A DNA stretch of 64,000 nucleotides from Siphonodentalium dalli (Eukaryota; Mollusca; Scaphopoda; Gadilida; Siphonodentaliidae). The DNA is taken from contig CP136061.1 of NCBI GenBank assembly GCA_032622095.1, positions 39,065,797 to 39,129,796 of the forward strand, read 5' to 3'. Positions 11,377 to 23,290 of this stretch are shown one piece after another (the stretch's first letter is position 1; every line of letters begins with the position of its first letter). The notes under the pieces were generated by a model. It was not told the DNA's origin, made no database searches, and saw only the letters and a list, made by a program, of their open reading frames with translations. The translations under genes were made by a program, and so were the position numbers.

Positions 11377-14272
11377 GGTCGACGTGGTGCCGTGAGCTAG
11401 ACATTTCTTGGAATTCTTGGAGATGGATGCCAGGTGGTCACGGGGAAATAGGAAGGAATACAAGGTATGAGACAATTTTGCCATTATTTGGCTTGGTTCA
11501 CAACTCTTTATAGGTAAATAGGTAGATTTAACTATAGTTTAAAATGGTTCCATCAATTTTTTCTATATAAGGTAAACTTAGAAACTACTGTTGTACCAGT
11601 ATGTTTATTACGAGTTATTGTTGTTTTCGAGGTATTATTAGTTAATTGTTGCTGGTCTAAAAAAATTTGCAAATTGGCCGTAATTATTAAAATTGAAAAA
11701 TGTTATCAGCTAGATGAAATGAATCACTGGGATAATGTGTCCGGAGCTATGGCATCCAAGAATTGGATGAGATTGGTTTGACAATCTGCGCGAGAATGAC
11801 TCCCAGTGAATTATTAAATTATGCAGGGAATTATGTTCAGGGAATTCACAGTTAGAGTTTATATTGTTGCGTCAATTTTTCTATATTAGGTATGCTTGGA
11901 ACTTACTGTTGTGTCAGAGTTTCTATGTCAAATTGTTGTTTCAAAAATCGTTGCGTCGATTTGAAATAAAGATTATTTTTTTTCGAGGTATTATTAGTTA
12001 CATGTACGCTGGTCTAAATTATTACACCTTTATGCAGGTTATATAGGTATTAAATTTACTGATGAGTTTAGGATGTTGTCAAGTTAATCAGTATGAGTTT
12101 AGTGAGTTCTTGTTTTGAACGAATTGTGGGTTTCAATTTTTGTAAGGCTGTTATGTCGGTCAATTGAGCGTATAATATTAGTTTTATTGTGCTCAGATTA
12201 TCCATTTGAAAACATTAGTTATTTATGACAGTTTGTCAAGAAACTGGTTGCATCCAGCGAGATATATCTTTAAATAAAAGAAATTAGTTGAAGTAATTCA
12301 GAAAATTTTAAGTTAGAAACATTATAGTCACTTGAAGTTTGAAGTATGGTTTAGGAAGGTTCCATTTAGCCAAATGGTTCCAACGGTTGCAAAAATATCT
12401 ACACGGAAAACTGTCCAACCGATACAATGGTAGATTTTCCTTTTGACCGCACTGGAGATGATACAAGGCTAAGTCAATTATATTGCAATCGAGTGGAGTC
12501 GCTCAGGCGAACAATTTAAATGAATGTCCACGAGTGTTATGGAGGTAATTGAAAATTTGACTGCTTGGTAAAATTTCATACATATCACATATAAATTAAG
12601 TTCCGTTCACCATATCGAGAATTCATATTTTACGAGGAACCTGTGACATGTGAATGAAAATTAGCTTGCACATTCCGTTTAAGAGTGGTCTGAGGTCATG
12701 AATATAGAAGTTAGTCATTGTCTGATGATTTTAAGTTTAAAGGGACATATGAGAATGAACTGGAAATACGTTTAAAGAGATAGCTGATGTCAGGAAATTA
12801 AAGTTTGTATAGTGAACTATTGAATTGTTTTAAAGGGAAATATCATGATAATAAGGTAAAGTAGGTTGTATTAAAACCCCATATATAATTAGCTATGAGT
12901 ATGTGAACCAATAAGCCAAGAAACTTTTCTCATGAGTTGTACATTTTGTTCCGTTTCACAAGGAATATATATATATATATATAATCGATGGCATTTATAT
13001 AAAATGTTCTTGGTTGTTAACGTTTATGATAGTTGTTAGAATTACTAGCTGACAAGCTATAGATTACTCGATGGGTATGCCCAAATACAGGGCCCGTGAT
13101 ATTTAATTTGGCGTTCCAGGTTTATGGAATCGTGCTTTGACACAAACGACGAGATTTTGACACGTCGGCGCTAATGATGTTGTAAAAAGTTTATGTTATA
13201 GAGCATTAAGGTACATGCTGGTATACATGGAGATGTTTAATTTGGCATTCCAAGTTCATGGATAGCGATTTTGACGCGACAGGCGTGATTTTACACGCCG
13301 TGCCAAGGGATTTCTAAAATCTCAGTTTATAGAGCATTTGTACAAGAGCATTTGTACAATGCTGGTATTTGTAGGGCATTTGAGCCAAATTAAAATGTTA
13401 GTCAGTTATATGGGCATTTCTGTGCAAAGAAACGTGTTCTACACGTATAGCGTGATTTTCACACGCTAATGCCAACCAGACTTAATTGATATTAGTTTCT
13501 AAACACAACGTATGAAGTCCTACACTAGACACCAATATATTGACCCTTAACCAATTTACCCCCGATTCAAGATCAAGTTGGAAATTTATTCAACTTTCGT
13601 ATCGAACAAGGCGGTTTAAGCCATGCTGGGAAGTCGCACCATAGATATTAAACCATATTGACTCTTAATTAATTTATGCCTGAACTCAAGATCAAGTTGG
13701 AAATTAATTCAACTTTCGTATCGACACAAGGCCATTATAACTTCCGATAGAAGTCATATCTGGATCAATCATTCAATCGGAATCTAGCCAGGATGCTCGG
13801 GAATGACCGGGAAAGGCACCGTTGTTCTCCAACGCTGGATCTGGATCAACCGATGAGATAGAATATAGCCAAGATAAACGGGGTTAATAGGGAGAGGCAC
13901 CATTAACTTCCAACTCTGGATCAGAACTAACTCTCCAGAACCAAAGCTTACTCTAGGATTATGACATTCTTCTGTTTCATACCAATTCATAGCAATCGAA
14001 GGGTTGCTCGTCTAAAGAAATTTCTGAGTGTGACATTCCTGTGATGGGAAGTTTTTAGGATTATGACATTCTTCTGTTTCGGAACAATTCATAGCAATCG
14101 ACGGTTTTGCTCGAGTAAAGAACTTTCGGGACGTGACATTCCTGTGATGGGAACTTTTAGGATTATGACATTCTTCTGTTTCGGAACAATTCATATTCCA
14201 AATGGGATAGTTAAATCTGTCATCAAGTTTTTTGTCTTAGGACAAAAATCTTGAAACAAAGGATAGGAGTTA
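11377..14272 (+). other. Interior of the LTR element, non-coding with internal repeats
   Basis: No open frame resembles gag, protease, RT or integrase. Internal direct repeats include segments at 11540-11640 versus 11860-12010, three related blocks at 13090-13480 (TTTAATTTGGC...), a pair of about 125 bp at 13540-13735, and units of about 105 bp at 13960-14200 that generate the repetitive ECHNP frame. A short AT repeat lies at 12968-12984. Confidence 0.65.
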
Positions 14273-14666
14273 TGTAATACTTTCGACGTAAGTAAGTAGG
14301 GTTAATCTTAGCTGAGAGTTCAATGTCCTGAGGTGAATGATCTAGGTCACTGACTTTAGAGTTCACCGCTTTTGTCAAAACAGGTTACTGAATTTCCACC
14401 TGTTTTGATGGGGCGCGGCGCACACGTGTTCCAATCAAATCACGACATCTGGGGTCAGGGCGTTTTCCTCTCAGAGCATATATACCAGACTCTTGTTTCT
14501 GAACGCACACTAGATACTAACGTGCAGCGTGAGAAGATGTTGTTGTATTATTTCCGTGGCCGCCTGATGTGACTTTGTAAATATTTGTAATAATAAATCT
14601 AATCAACGTGTTCTAAGAATTGCCAACTTAATGCTAAGAACCTGGGACCAGCCCGAGAGTGGTACA
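14273..14666 (+). repeat. 3' LTR (394 bp)
   Basis: Directly repeats the 5' LTR with TG...CA ends and is followed immediately by the ACTG target duplication. Confidence 0.85.
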
Positions 14667-14925
14667 ACTGTTTATTTCACGGTATAACTGTTAAATCTAC
14701 GGTATAGGAAAATAGTGTGTACTGCATATTTCACGACCTAACTGTTAAATCTACGGTATAGGAAAATAGGGTGTACTGTTTATTTCACGGTATAACTGTT
14801 AAATCTACGGTATAGGAAAATAGTGTGTACTGTTTATTTCACGGTATATCTGTTAAATATACGGTATAGAAAAATATGGTGTACTGTATATTTCACGGTA
14901 TATTACTGGCAACTGTGCTGTCGGT
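14667..14925 (+). repeat. Tandem repeat, right part (about five units)
   Basis: Units of roughly 50-60 bp alternate GTGTACTGTTTATTTCACGG and ACTGTTAAATCTACGGTATA. They continue the array at 10845-10937 that the LTR element interrupts. Confidence 0.8.
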
Positions 14926-14944
14926 ATTTTACCGTAAAATTTAC

Positions 14945-15605
14945 GGCCTATATTTTACAGGATTTTGAGGGGTTAATAACATCGATCATGGACGCGTCAA
15001 TGAGTCAATATTTGGAAGTCACACTCAGGTGTTATTGCACTACCACGCACCACCAAAATATATTGTCCGAAAACACACGAAGACACCCGGGCTTCCCCGG
15101 GATCTCTAAGCCAATATCGGCATTTGCGGGGTTAATAACACCGATCGGAGACGAGCGAGCTTGTTAAATGTTCTATATTGACCTTGCGGGGTATGCCGCT
15201 ACGTTATAACGTCGAGATATAGTGTCCACGGGTCCATGGGGGCGCCCGGGCGGTCCCGGGCTCTTTTTGTTTATATGGTATTTTACCGGATTTTGAGGGG
15301 TTAATAACATCGGCCGTGGACGCGTCAACGAGTCAATATTTGGAAGTCACACTCAGGTGGTATTGCACCACCACGTATCACCAAATTCACACGAAGACAC
15401 CCGGGATCACCAGGGATCATCCGGGTCCCTTAGCCAATATCGGCATTTGCGGGGTTAATAACACCGGCCGGAGACGAGCGAGCGAGTTAAATCTTCTAGG
15501 TTGCCCGCAGGTGGCATGTCGCTACCTTAGAACGTCGAGATATAGTGTCCACGGGCTCGTGGGGGCGCCCGGGCGGTCCCGGGCGGTAATTAGTCACACC
15601 CGCCG
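14945..15605 (-). repeat. Right arm of the foldback element (two inverted subunits)
   Basis: Reverse-complement copies of the units at 8275-9200, one starting near 14950 and one near 15285, ending at GGTAATTAGTC. Together with the left arm they bracket about 5.7 kb. The 114- and 108-codon frames across it are repeat shadows. Confidence 0.75.
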
Positions 15606-16195
15606 TAATAAACCAGTTTCCAGAACGAAAAACCCTGTATAATCTTCGAGATAATAGAGCAAATATGTCGACCAAATACTACGAAATAGTGCAACTTTAC
15701 TACGACAATTGATCAGTGTTTACGTTTAGAGGTGGACATATGAAGTTAGTGCGTGCGAGGGAGTGACCACATGGCCACGGCTCTGACGGTTGGTCGTATT
15801 TATAACCATTGTGGAGGCGTCACCAATCGTTAGGGTCATTACAACAATGGTAACACGCGCATACACGTGCTATTTTCCGTGGTACATAATGATTTATTTA
15901 TAATTACAACATGATTCGAACGAAGTGGCGTAATTATATCAAATGCATAATAATACGAAGCGACGATTAGTGGATTACGTGTATGAATTGCACCTTATAA
16001 TTAGGTATTTATGTTATTGATAAAGGATGACGGGACACCTTTCATTTCCTGAAATCGCTTATCATACTGTGGATTAAATTAGATCCATACTAAATATTAA
16101 TGTGTAATTATAAAACGTTGGCAGATAAACAAAGCAGTAATGCTTGTCTAACCCGACGTGTATATTAAGACCCCCAAATGACATGCTATACTCAC
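15606..16195. other. No gene recognised
   Basis: AT-rich sequence between the foldback arm and the last receptor exon. The segment at about 16036-16090 is duplicated near 18811-18860 together with the adjacent exon end. Confidence 0.4.
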
Positions 16196-16321
16196 TTGCT
16201 ACACAGCTGGTACCAGTCCAGAACTTGTAGCGATCGCATTTACATATGCCATTCTGGCAGCTCAGGTCAGCAACACACAAGTCATCTCCAACAAGGGAAC
16301 ATCCACCATTAAATGTTACAC
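16196..16321 (-). CDS. EB-like cysteine-rich module exon of the receptor gene
   Basis: On the minus strand an acceptor (CTTCCAG) precedes a 126-nt, phase 1-1 exon that ends at a GTGAGT donor. It encodes 42 residues with CSLVGDDLC, LSCQNGICKCD and FWTGTSC. This is the spacing of an EB or EGF-like disulfide module, as in extracellular receptors and matrix proteins. Size, phase and cysteine pattern match the exons at 17.4 and 18.0 kb, so these are tandemly duplicated module exons of one gene. The exons that follow lie beyond position 1 or were not recognised. Ligand and exact protein identity cannot be read from these pieces. Confidence 0.85.
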
Positions 16322-17371
16322 CTGGAAGTAATTAATAAACCACACATAGACACATAACATGATATTCGCTTCAGACACGAACATATCAGAGATGTTGGTT
16401 GTGGGTGGCCTGCCATAACAAAATAAGTACACGTATGTTACTAGACAAACTATCATTTGTTTATCATATGATATTGATAAGATCCGTTGAATGTATTACA
16501 CCCGCTGGTAGTTGAAATCTTGAAAAATAAATAAATATTTGTTTGCATTTGTACAGTTGCGTGTGCAACTGCGCGGATGTAGAGATAATTTATATAATTG
16601 TGACGTAACGATGCCGATTGACCTCATTATTTTGGTTCACTTTAGTGCGATTAATTTTTTTAAGTTTCAGAAATTACAGGATATTTCCTGTCAAAATTGG
16701 GTTTATTCTGACCAACAAAGCATGGCACTTGGAACGGAATATTGTGAAGATTCTGATTATGTTTGTTAACAATGTTGGTACACATACAGGAGATGTTTGG
16801 AAATCGTGCTAAAGGAGAAAATTACGTTTCGAAGTGACGATGGCTTAATCATCGACGTAAACAAACACTCGAAGACTAACACGTGGAAATTCAGCTCGGA
16901 GCAGGTTAAATTTATTGTTCAAATTGAATCATCGGAGTCGATAATAGGTAACATTCTTCTTATTTTATCGGCTTTCTAACTGCTTTCGAATCATCGTTGG
17001 CAGGTCGTTTATGACTTTCTGTTCAATTTTAACGTCGTTTGAGCCGTAGAAAGTGAAAATAGTGAAAAATCGCATGCTCTCACTTGTGACGTAATTCAGT
17101 GATGTGACATTATCACTTTTAATTCGCCGAGAAATATTTATAAATCACGGCTAAGTGTATCAGTCGATAACACTTATTATGTCATTGAAGTAAGGTGTTA
17201 GGGTATAACTTGAATCTCATCACGTGTAAGTTCTCCATGGGGGATGTAAGGGGAAGTGTATTGGTCCGTCCATGTTCGAGACAGTTTCACTATATAAGCG
17301 TTAAGTGACAATGCTAAAGTAAAGAAAATAAAACATATATCCCAAAACTGATTTACATAAATTTAACTGAC
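16322..17371 (-). other. Intron of the receptor gene
   Basis: About 1 kb between two module exons with matching phase. No other feature recognised; short plus-strand frames lack motifs. Confidence 0.6.
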
Positions 17372-17503
17372 CTGGTTCACAACTAGTTCCACCCCAATGC
17401 TGGTTATCACTGTCAGCACATAAGCATTTGCCTCCTTGACAAGCTAGGGTGTCGACACATTGGTCCGTTAAGCTTGGAATGCAGCTACCATCGTAAGACA
17501 CCC
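17372..17503 (-). CDS. EB-like cysteine-rich module exon of the receptor gene
   Basis: The preferred acceptor is TTTGTAG and the donor is GTCAGT, giving a 132-nt, phase 1-1 exon of 44 residues. It contains VSYDGSC, LTDQCVDTLAC, GGKCLC and HWGGTSCEPG. I chose this acceptor over one further upstream (TGTTCAG) because the exon then aligns residue for residue with its neighbours (xxSY-G-C start). The frame can be read further upstream, so a longer exon starting near 17550 remains possible. Role: one extracellular disulfide module. Confidence 0.8.
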
Positions 17504-17976
17504 CTACAAATTCCCAACATGTATCAGCAGTTATTTTCCAACAGTTTTGTGCTGAACACATTGCAAGTAAACGCTAACTGTCAATGGAGCAATCGCCATA
17601 TCGATACAAATGTGTCACGTTCTTTGTTTGTCTGATTAATTCACTTACTACCACGGGATGCGTGCACTCAAATCAACAAAACTGAGTTGGATCTCACGAC
17701 AAATGTCATCATTGAACGTTATAAATATATATCTGAATTATGCTTTTCGCTATCTGTTTATTATGTTCTGATGTTTTACTTATTGTAAATTAAGATAGAG
17801 GTGACGGAACAATGTTCATTAAATTTCAAAATGACTTAAATACTAGCTTGCGATCCATGTAGTAGTATGGTGCCAGTTTTAGTCCAAATAAGTTGTCCAT
17901 TGTCAGGCATGTGCTTTGTAGAGATTATATAAAATAAAATAAGTCAATATCCAATGATCAGACATCACCTACTTAC
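17504..17976 (-). other. Intron of the receptor gene
   Basis: 473 nt between two module exons in phase 1. AT-rich, with no other feature recognised. Confidence 0.6.
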
Positions 17977-18114
17977 TTTGTGCACATAATGAAGTGCCAT
18001 CCCAGTATTGGTTCGATGTCGGGCATTTACATACTCCTCCCAGGCAAACCAGACCGAATACACAAGGGTTATCATACGTGATGTGCGTGGAACATAGGGT
18101 GCCATATGTCAGAC
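17977..18114 (-). CDS. EB-like cysteine-rich module exon of the receptor gene
   Basis: Acceptor TTCTGCAG and donor GTAAGT define a 138-nt, phase 1-1 exon of 46 residues. It contains LTYGTLCS, NPCVFGLVCLGG and CKCPTSNQYWDGT. The Cys pattern resembles EB modules (Pfam family known for C-x-C pairs in invertebrate receptors). Upstream in the same transcript direction lies an intron of about 20 kb holding the Polinton, then the SRCR exon at 38.3 kb with the same phase. Membership of one gene is inferred from strand, phase and domain type. Confidence 0.85.
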
Positions 18115-18810
18115 CTGCAGAACACCAACAAATACCTAATTATTATGGATGAACATTTGCGAGAAGACACCACTTGTATGAGGCTGAATAACACAAGCTG
18201 AACCTGACATTTTACCAGCAACACACAATACATAGCCATCCATATAGGTGTGCATTCCCTCGCCTATGTATGCATATATAATAGAAAACCGAGCATCAGC
18301 TACGATTCTTCATTCCGCAAGTACCATAGTAATTCACCCCACGACGATAGCACGATAACTTGGTTTAACAATAATGATTACATATCAAAGTTGTAGCCTG
18401 TTAGGCTGTTACCACATACTTATAATCAGAAGTTAATTTAAATAATTTGCATTTGACAGGGAAAACACATTTTCGTCTTACTGACATTAGAAAATGACTG
18501 ATTAAAGCTTCTTTCAGAACCCACGAATATCATTAATATACGAATTAATAGCACACGTTACTGGTATGTTAACATTAACTGGGCTTTCGATCTGTAGTTA
18601 CACTCCAATAGTACGAATTAGTTAAGAGTTCCTAATACAACTAGCGTGAAAAGTAGTATGCATGCAAAGACTATACATCTGGTGTAGTATTGGAGTCGTG
18701 ATCACATCCAAGTTAATAGCCAATGTTAGTTTGTTGGCCTTTGGCTTGTTCACAAACTGACATATATGTATACCGAATGATGCGAAACATTTGAAGATAC
18801 GAACAATCTT
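18115..18810 (-). other. Intronic sequence, nothing recognised
   Basis: First part of the long intron upstream of the module exon. No domain motifs or clear repeats seen. Confidence 0.45.
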
Positions 18811-19045
18811 CATTTCTTGAAATCGCTTATCATACAGTGGATTAAATTAAACCCACAATAAATTATCTATCTACTGTCCCCAGCATGACATGCTATACTC
18901 ACTTGCTACGCAGCTGGTACCAGTCCAGAACATATAACTATCGCATTTACATATGCCATTCTGGTGGAGGCCCCATATAAATATTATATTATATAATTAA
19001 TAAACCACATAGACACACAACATTACATTCGCTTCAGACACGGTC
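18811..19045 (-). pseudogene. Truncated duplicate of the 16.2-kb module exon and its flanks
   Basis: Positions 18811-18860 copy the downstream flank of the exon at 16196-16321. Positions 18904-18968 copy the 3' half of that exon, including its GTGAGT donor and the FWTGTSC segment. Positions 18998-19045 copy its upstream flank (near 16335-16382). The acceptor and the first half of the exon are missing, so this is a dead exon left by segmental duplication with an internal deletion. Confidence 0.8.
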
Positions 19046-19460
19046 ACCAGCATGTCGTCGACAGAATGCCACAACGCTTCCATGTTCCAAGACAATGAAT
19101 TTATACAGTGCTATTAGTTTTGTTTTCATGCAAAACCAGCTCTTCAATGACACATTAATAAAAGTATCAAGCAGAGAATTGTCGCTAACTAATTATCTCA
19201 GTCTAATAAGTTTCTATACATGCTATTTTATCATGACTGCAGAAAATTGTGTTACAGGATGAATTAATTCACACGATGAGTGACCACATATTTATATTAC
19301 AGAAGTTGGAGTTTGGCAGGATTCACAACATAGGCTGATTGAAGCTATCCAACGGAGGTACTCAGAAAACGAGGTCGTAACCACGTAGATAATGCCATGA
19401 CGTTCTGACCAGTTCTGACAGGGAACTTTATACCATTGAAAAAACAGGGCAGGGAATATT

Positions 19461-19714
19461 CAAGCCTTGAAATAGGGTGCCTGTCATTTGCAGAATGAGG
19501 TCCCCAGAGGGTGAATTTAGTGATGCTGTCCCGCATAGCGGGCTAGCATCACCAAATTCACCCTCTGGAGACCCCATTCTGCTTACACCTCAGCAGAATG
19601 AGGTTCACAGAGGGTGAATTTGGTGATGCTAGCCCGCTATGCGGGATAGCATCACTAAATTCACCCTCTGTGAACCTCATTCTGCAAATGACAGACACAC
19701 TATTTCAAGTCTTG
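19461..19714. mobile_element. 254-bp foldback element made of nested palindromes
   Basis: The outer arms (CAAGCCTTGAAATAGG and the reverse complement of CTATTTCAAGTCTTG) enclose two inner palindromes of about 90 bp. Each reads CAGAATGAGGT, GAGGGTGAATTT, TGATGCT, a GC-rich centre, then back again. The whole can fold into one long hairpin or two. It is non-coding and probably a miniature inverted-repeat element. Confidence 0.8.
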
Positions 19715-20246
19715 TGAAAGTTTCTTTGTTAATACGTGCTTCTCAATAATCTACTTCACATTGGGGTGGTCCCAGCTTGAAATTGCTTGCTTTTCTGTGA
19801 CGTTTGTGAGCCGATACCGCACCAAAAAAACATTGAATTAATTACCCAGGAGAAATTATATAATTGTAAGCGACGCAAAACAATATCGCTTACAAAGTCA
19901 ATTAAATCGTGATATTTCGAGTTGGAACCTTCACATACAGTGAAGTACACTATCAAGGAACATGTAATAAGTGAGAAATATATTCCCCGCGTTATTTTTC
20001 GAATATATAAGGTTTCCTGTCAAAACTTCAAAAAGTTCCCAGGTTTTGTACTGGTGGAGTATGAGAGACAGGGACATAATCTTTTATTAACGTGACATGT
20101 GCATCCACAATACATAAATGTAGTACATAAACAAATAATGATATTGCACCCGGCCACATGGGGCCTATAATTAAGTCACGCATATAGTATGTAATTTCAT
20201 GCGTGCGATGTTATATTCAGAGGCATTGCGTTGAAATTTCTTGTGA
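19715..20246. other. No gene recognised
   Basis: Intronic AT-rich sequence between the foldback element and the LINE remnant. Confidence 0.4.
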
Positions 20247-21178
20247 TTAATCGTTCATCCGAGTATATATATATATCGGAAATAACACATAAATATCACG
20301 ATAGTGGTCATCTACAATTATATATATAATATGGAGTTTACTATTCCAAGTGTTATTTATAGACAATTTTTTCTTTTCATAAAGGCATATAAAATGAATT
20401 TTGCTAACTGACGGTGGATATGATATTATTTCAATCAGTGCATCATTGTTGTCTTCATCATTAATAGTAATACCAACGGGAATAGAATGCAGGAGCCGAA
20501 ACCGTAAGTGTGTGTACAGAGGGCAACGCAAAAGAATGTGGCTTTCATCCTCCATTTCGTGCAGGTCGCACAGAGTACAGATTCGTTCATGAACTTTCTC
20601 ATTTCGAAATCTGCAAGTTGCTATTCTCAGCGGAAGTATTGCGCAACGAAATGGAGCCAAAATCGATCGGTGAGGTTTGTCAATGTTCATAACCTGTAAG
20701 TGCGTAGCTTTGGGACATAGTTAAGTCTTTATAGCCAGTTATCTGCTCGACTTTGAGTGAGTTTCAATTCTAGATCGGAACGTTACATGTTTGTATATTT
20801 TCAAAGGTTTGTATCATTCCAGCTTCGTTAAGAATATCAGAGAAATTGGCGCTCCAACCATTTGATATTTCCAAGAGATCCCACAAGAACACGTTTTTGA
20901 AAAGTCGTTCATCAGACAATTAATAAGATGGTTCCATGCACATTCTAGCCATGTTGACCAATCAGCGTAATCTACTTGTTTGGATACCAATTTCGCATTC
21001 AATGGCGCATTCAATAGCGGACAAAATCGATGGACGCCAAGGAAATACACGAACGCTCTGTTTTGAACCATTCCTATACAAGGGTATTTTCTGTACCCCA
21101 GATACCAGACGTATAATCCATAATGGGGCTAACACAGTTTTGGAAAATTTTACCAAAAGTTTTGAAGCATATGTCCTT
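20247..21178 (-). pseudogene. LINE (Jockey/CR1-like) reverse transcriptase C-terminal remnant
   Basis: The minus-strand frame 20690-20247 contains RSILAPFRCAILPLRIATCR and a CTLC...HILLRCPLY cysteine/histidine cluster. These are typical of the region after the RT domain in Jockey-like LINEs. Upstream, around 20990-21060, is an AFVYFLGVHRFCP segment, and around 21080-21170 pieces of the RT thumb-side region occur in more than one frame, so the copy is frameshifted. The Polinton interrupts this LINE at 21178/37469; its other half is at 37469-37600. Confidence 0.7.
21173..21178. repeat. Polinton target-site duplication, left (GTCCTT)
   Basis: GTCCTT immediately precedes the left terminal repeat and is repeated exactly after the right one (37469-37474). 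A 6-bp duplication is characteristic of Polinton integrases. Confidence 0.95.
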
Positions 21179-22323
21179 AGAAGAATAGGGGGCTCGTTAG
21201 AGTCACATCTAAAAATAGAATCTTTGGGGTCTAAAATTGTTTGTACTAAAATATTCCCAAAATATCAAAACCCAAAAAAAAAAATTCAAAACTTCAAAAA
21301 TTTATTTTTTCCAAAAAATTTAAAAACTTCCAAAAAAATTTCAAAACCCTAAAATTTCCAAACTTCCAAATTATCAAAACCCTCAAAATTATTTCTCTAA
21401 AAAAAGTTTAAATAAAAAATTTATAACGAGTTTATCGGTTTCTGATAATCTCGATATTAAAAAATATCGAATGTTAAATTATTTGCGCGTAATATCTTTC
21501 GTTATTTTTTTGTTCAAATATTTTTCATGAATTTATTAATCGATGTTTAGAAATAGCTTTATTGGACATTGTGACCAACGGTATGAATGCATACATTCCA
21601 GTGTTTAACGGACGCAGTTCATATAATTGTCATACCTGAAAATAGACACCATTACTTTTTACATAAATAATAAAGAGCGTTTATTCTTTACTTATCTCTA
21701 TATGAAGTTATTGAGTATATGACAGGCGTGTGTATTTTCGTCAATTATTGGAAGTATTCAAATGTACTATGTTGAATCCCTAACGGTCGAAAATTGTAAT
21801 GTGAAATTAGAACCCTCCAGAATGAATTGTCATATTGAATGAATGATGATTTAATCTCAGCCATTTTTACATGGAACATGAGCGATGTACACTCAATCAC
21901 ACACGCCACATTGGTGTTAACAATGTGTCTTTCACACCTTTGCTTTACCAAATGAATTCTATTATTTCCCCGGTCACAGCTATATGGTATTCAGAAAACA
22001 TATCGAATTAATGTCTGAACAAACGGGGTTAGCATCAATTAAGGTTGATAAACTGTGTCATTCACGCGATAATTAGTTATCCATAAAACATGCATACATA
22101 TTAAGTCAGGTCGTGAGACACTCAATTATACAAATTGCTTTGATCACATTGTTATAACAACATTACGTAATAACCCCTTATCACTCCAGTCACACTTACG
22201 ATCATTTTGTATGCCGAAAACTCCAGGTAGCACCGATGATGTAACATTATATCACTGCTATTGTGCCAATGATAGGTTCAGACATGTTCTATGTTTAGAA
22301 AAATAGATAATCTGCAGGTGTTC
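21179..22323 (+). repeat. Polinton left terminal inverted repeat (1,145 bp)
   Basis: Starts AGAAGAATAGGGGG and matches the reverse complement of 36324-37468 over exactly 1,145 bp. I noticed about four substitutions (near 21282, 21588, 22008 and 22029) and no length change. A mirrored 68-codon frame occurs in both repeats but has no recognisable domain. One AAAGAGCGT motif lies at 21672, within a palindrome AATAAA-GAGCG-TTTATT. Terminal repeats are the integrase substrate and, in protein-primed replication, the likely origins. Confidence 0.95.
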
Positions 22324-22584
22324 ACTTGACAAGAGATTTTGTACACTCAATCACAGACCAACGTGATAATACCAGCCCACACCTAACCCCCAACATCCAC
22401 CAAACACCTTCACATCACTTACCAAAACCAATAATGTTATAAGAACTGTAGGTTTTTATAATATTATAGCTTGCAGTGACATCCTGGTAATTCATTTACA
22501 ACAGCCATAACAAATGTTTACTTATCATGTATATAAGAACTGTATAGCTCCTAATAAATAGGACACAGTGAACACAAAAAAAAA
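22324..22584 (+). promoter_or_regulatory. Leader and TATA promoter of the capsid/integrase gene cluster
   Basis: Unique sequence between the left terminal repeat and the ATPase start. A TATA-like TATATAAG at 22530-22537 lies about 48 nt before the ATG at 22585, consistent with a short 5' leader. All genes from 22585 to 28021 follow in the same direction with little or no spacing. Confidence 0.5.
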
Positions 22585-23250
22585 ATGGGTCCAATTAACC
22601 ATAGCTCCATACCATTTGAACCTTGTTCTAGTATTTGCATCACCGGACCAACTGGTTCTGGTAAGACGAGATGGGTCTACAGATTCCTGCAAAATCTTAA
22701 TGGAATGTATTCTAGAGATCCACCTAAGAAAATAATGTACTGTTACGGTATTTATCAAAATTTCTATGATGAAATTGAATCATCAATCGAAAATTTGGTC
22801 ATGCATCAAGGATTACCTACCCAAACAGAAATCGAAGAATTTGCTGACGGTAAACATAATATGTTAATATTAGACGACTTGATGCATCGCATTATTGACC
22901 AAAAAGAGATTGAAACACTATTTACGCAGCAAACTCATCATCGCTGTCTTTCGGTGCTGTTTATTTCACAAAATTTATACGCACAAGGCAAGGCTGCGAG
23001 AACTATAGCCTTAAACACAGGATATCTAATTTTATTCAAAAATTTGAGGGATGGATCACAAATTTCCACATTGGGTAGACAATTGTATCCCGGTAAATCT
23101 AAAGTACTCATTGAGGCATACAAGGATTGTATGAAGAAACCATTTGCGTATCTTATAATAGATATGTCCCCTCACACTGAGGATAAATACAGGCTACGAA
23201 CAGACGTGTTTCCCAACCAAGACCCTATAATTTACGTACCTACTACGTAA
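22585..23250 (+). CDS. Polinton packaging ATPase (FtsK/HerA-type, A32-like)
   Basis: A 221-aa P-loop ATPase expected to pump the element genome into capsids. Walker A is GPTGSGKT at residues 21-28. Walker B is MLILDD at about residues 93-98, followed by the LFISQN segment near 133-138, which resembles the conserved sensor region of Polinton and poxvirus A32-type ATPases. Length is normal for Polinton ATPases. The first ATG after the leader is used. It is the first gene of the plus-strand cluster, consistent with a morphogenesis unit. The frame is intact with no unusual residues in the motifs. Confidence 0.93.
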   Translation: MGPINHSSIPFEPCSSICITGPTGSGKTRWVYRFLQNLNGMYSRDPPKKIMYCYGIYQNFYDEIESSIENLVMHQGLPTQTEIEEFADGKHNMLILDDLMHRIIDQKEIETLFTQQTHHRCLSVLFISQNLYAQGKAARTIALNTGYLILFKNLRDGSQISTLGRQLYPGKSKVLIEAYKDCMKKPFAYLIIDMSPHTEDKYRLRTDVFPNQDPIIYVPTT

Positions 23251-23290
23251 TAAGAAGGGGACAGTATCGGAGCTGAGTCGCGACGATAAA

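Larger units (their letters stand above)
10938..14666 (+). mobile_element. Non-autonomous LTR retrotransposon (3,729 bp, TSD ACTG)
   Basis: Two direct LTRs start TGTAATACTT and end GTGGTACA, so they have the canonical TG...CA ends. The element is flanked by ACTG at 10934-10937 and 14667-14670. A candidate primer-binding site, TGGTGCCGTGAG, lies a few bases inside the 5' LTR, and a purine-rich stretch precedes the 3' LTR. The 2.9-kb interior has no gag or pol frame, only short frames and internal direct repeats. It is best read as a large non-autonomous derivative that would depend on enzymes supplied elsewhere. Confidence 0.85.

Noticed and set aside
13784-14254. Frames with repeated ECHNP motifs
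   Set aside because: Generated by tandem 105-bp repeats inside the LTR element; not a protein family.
21745-21951. A 68-codon frame, also present at 36696-36902
   Set aside because: It is identical in both places because it lies in the terminal inverted repeats. It has no domain signature and no other sign of coding.
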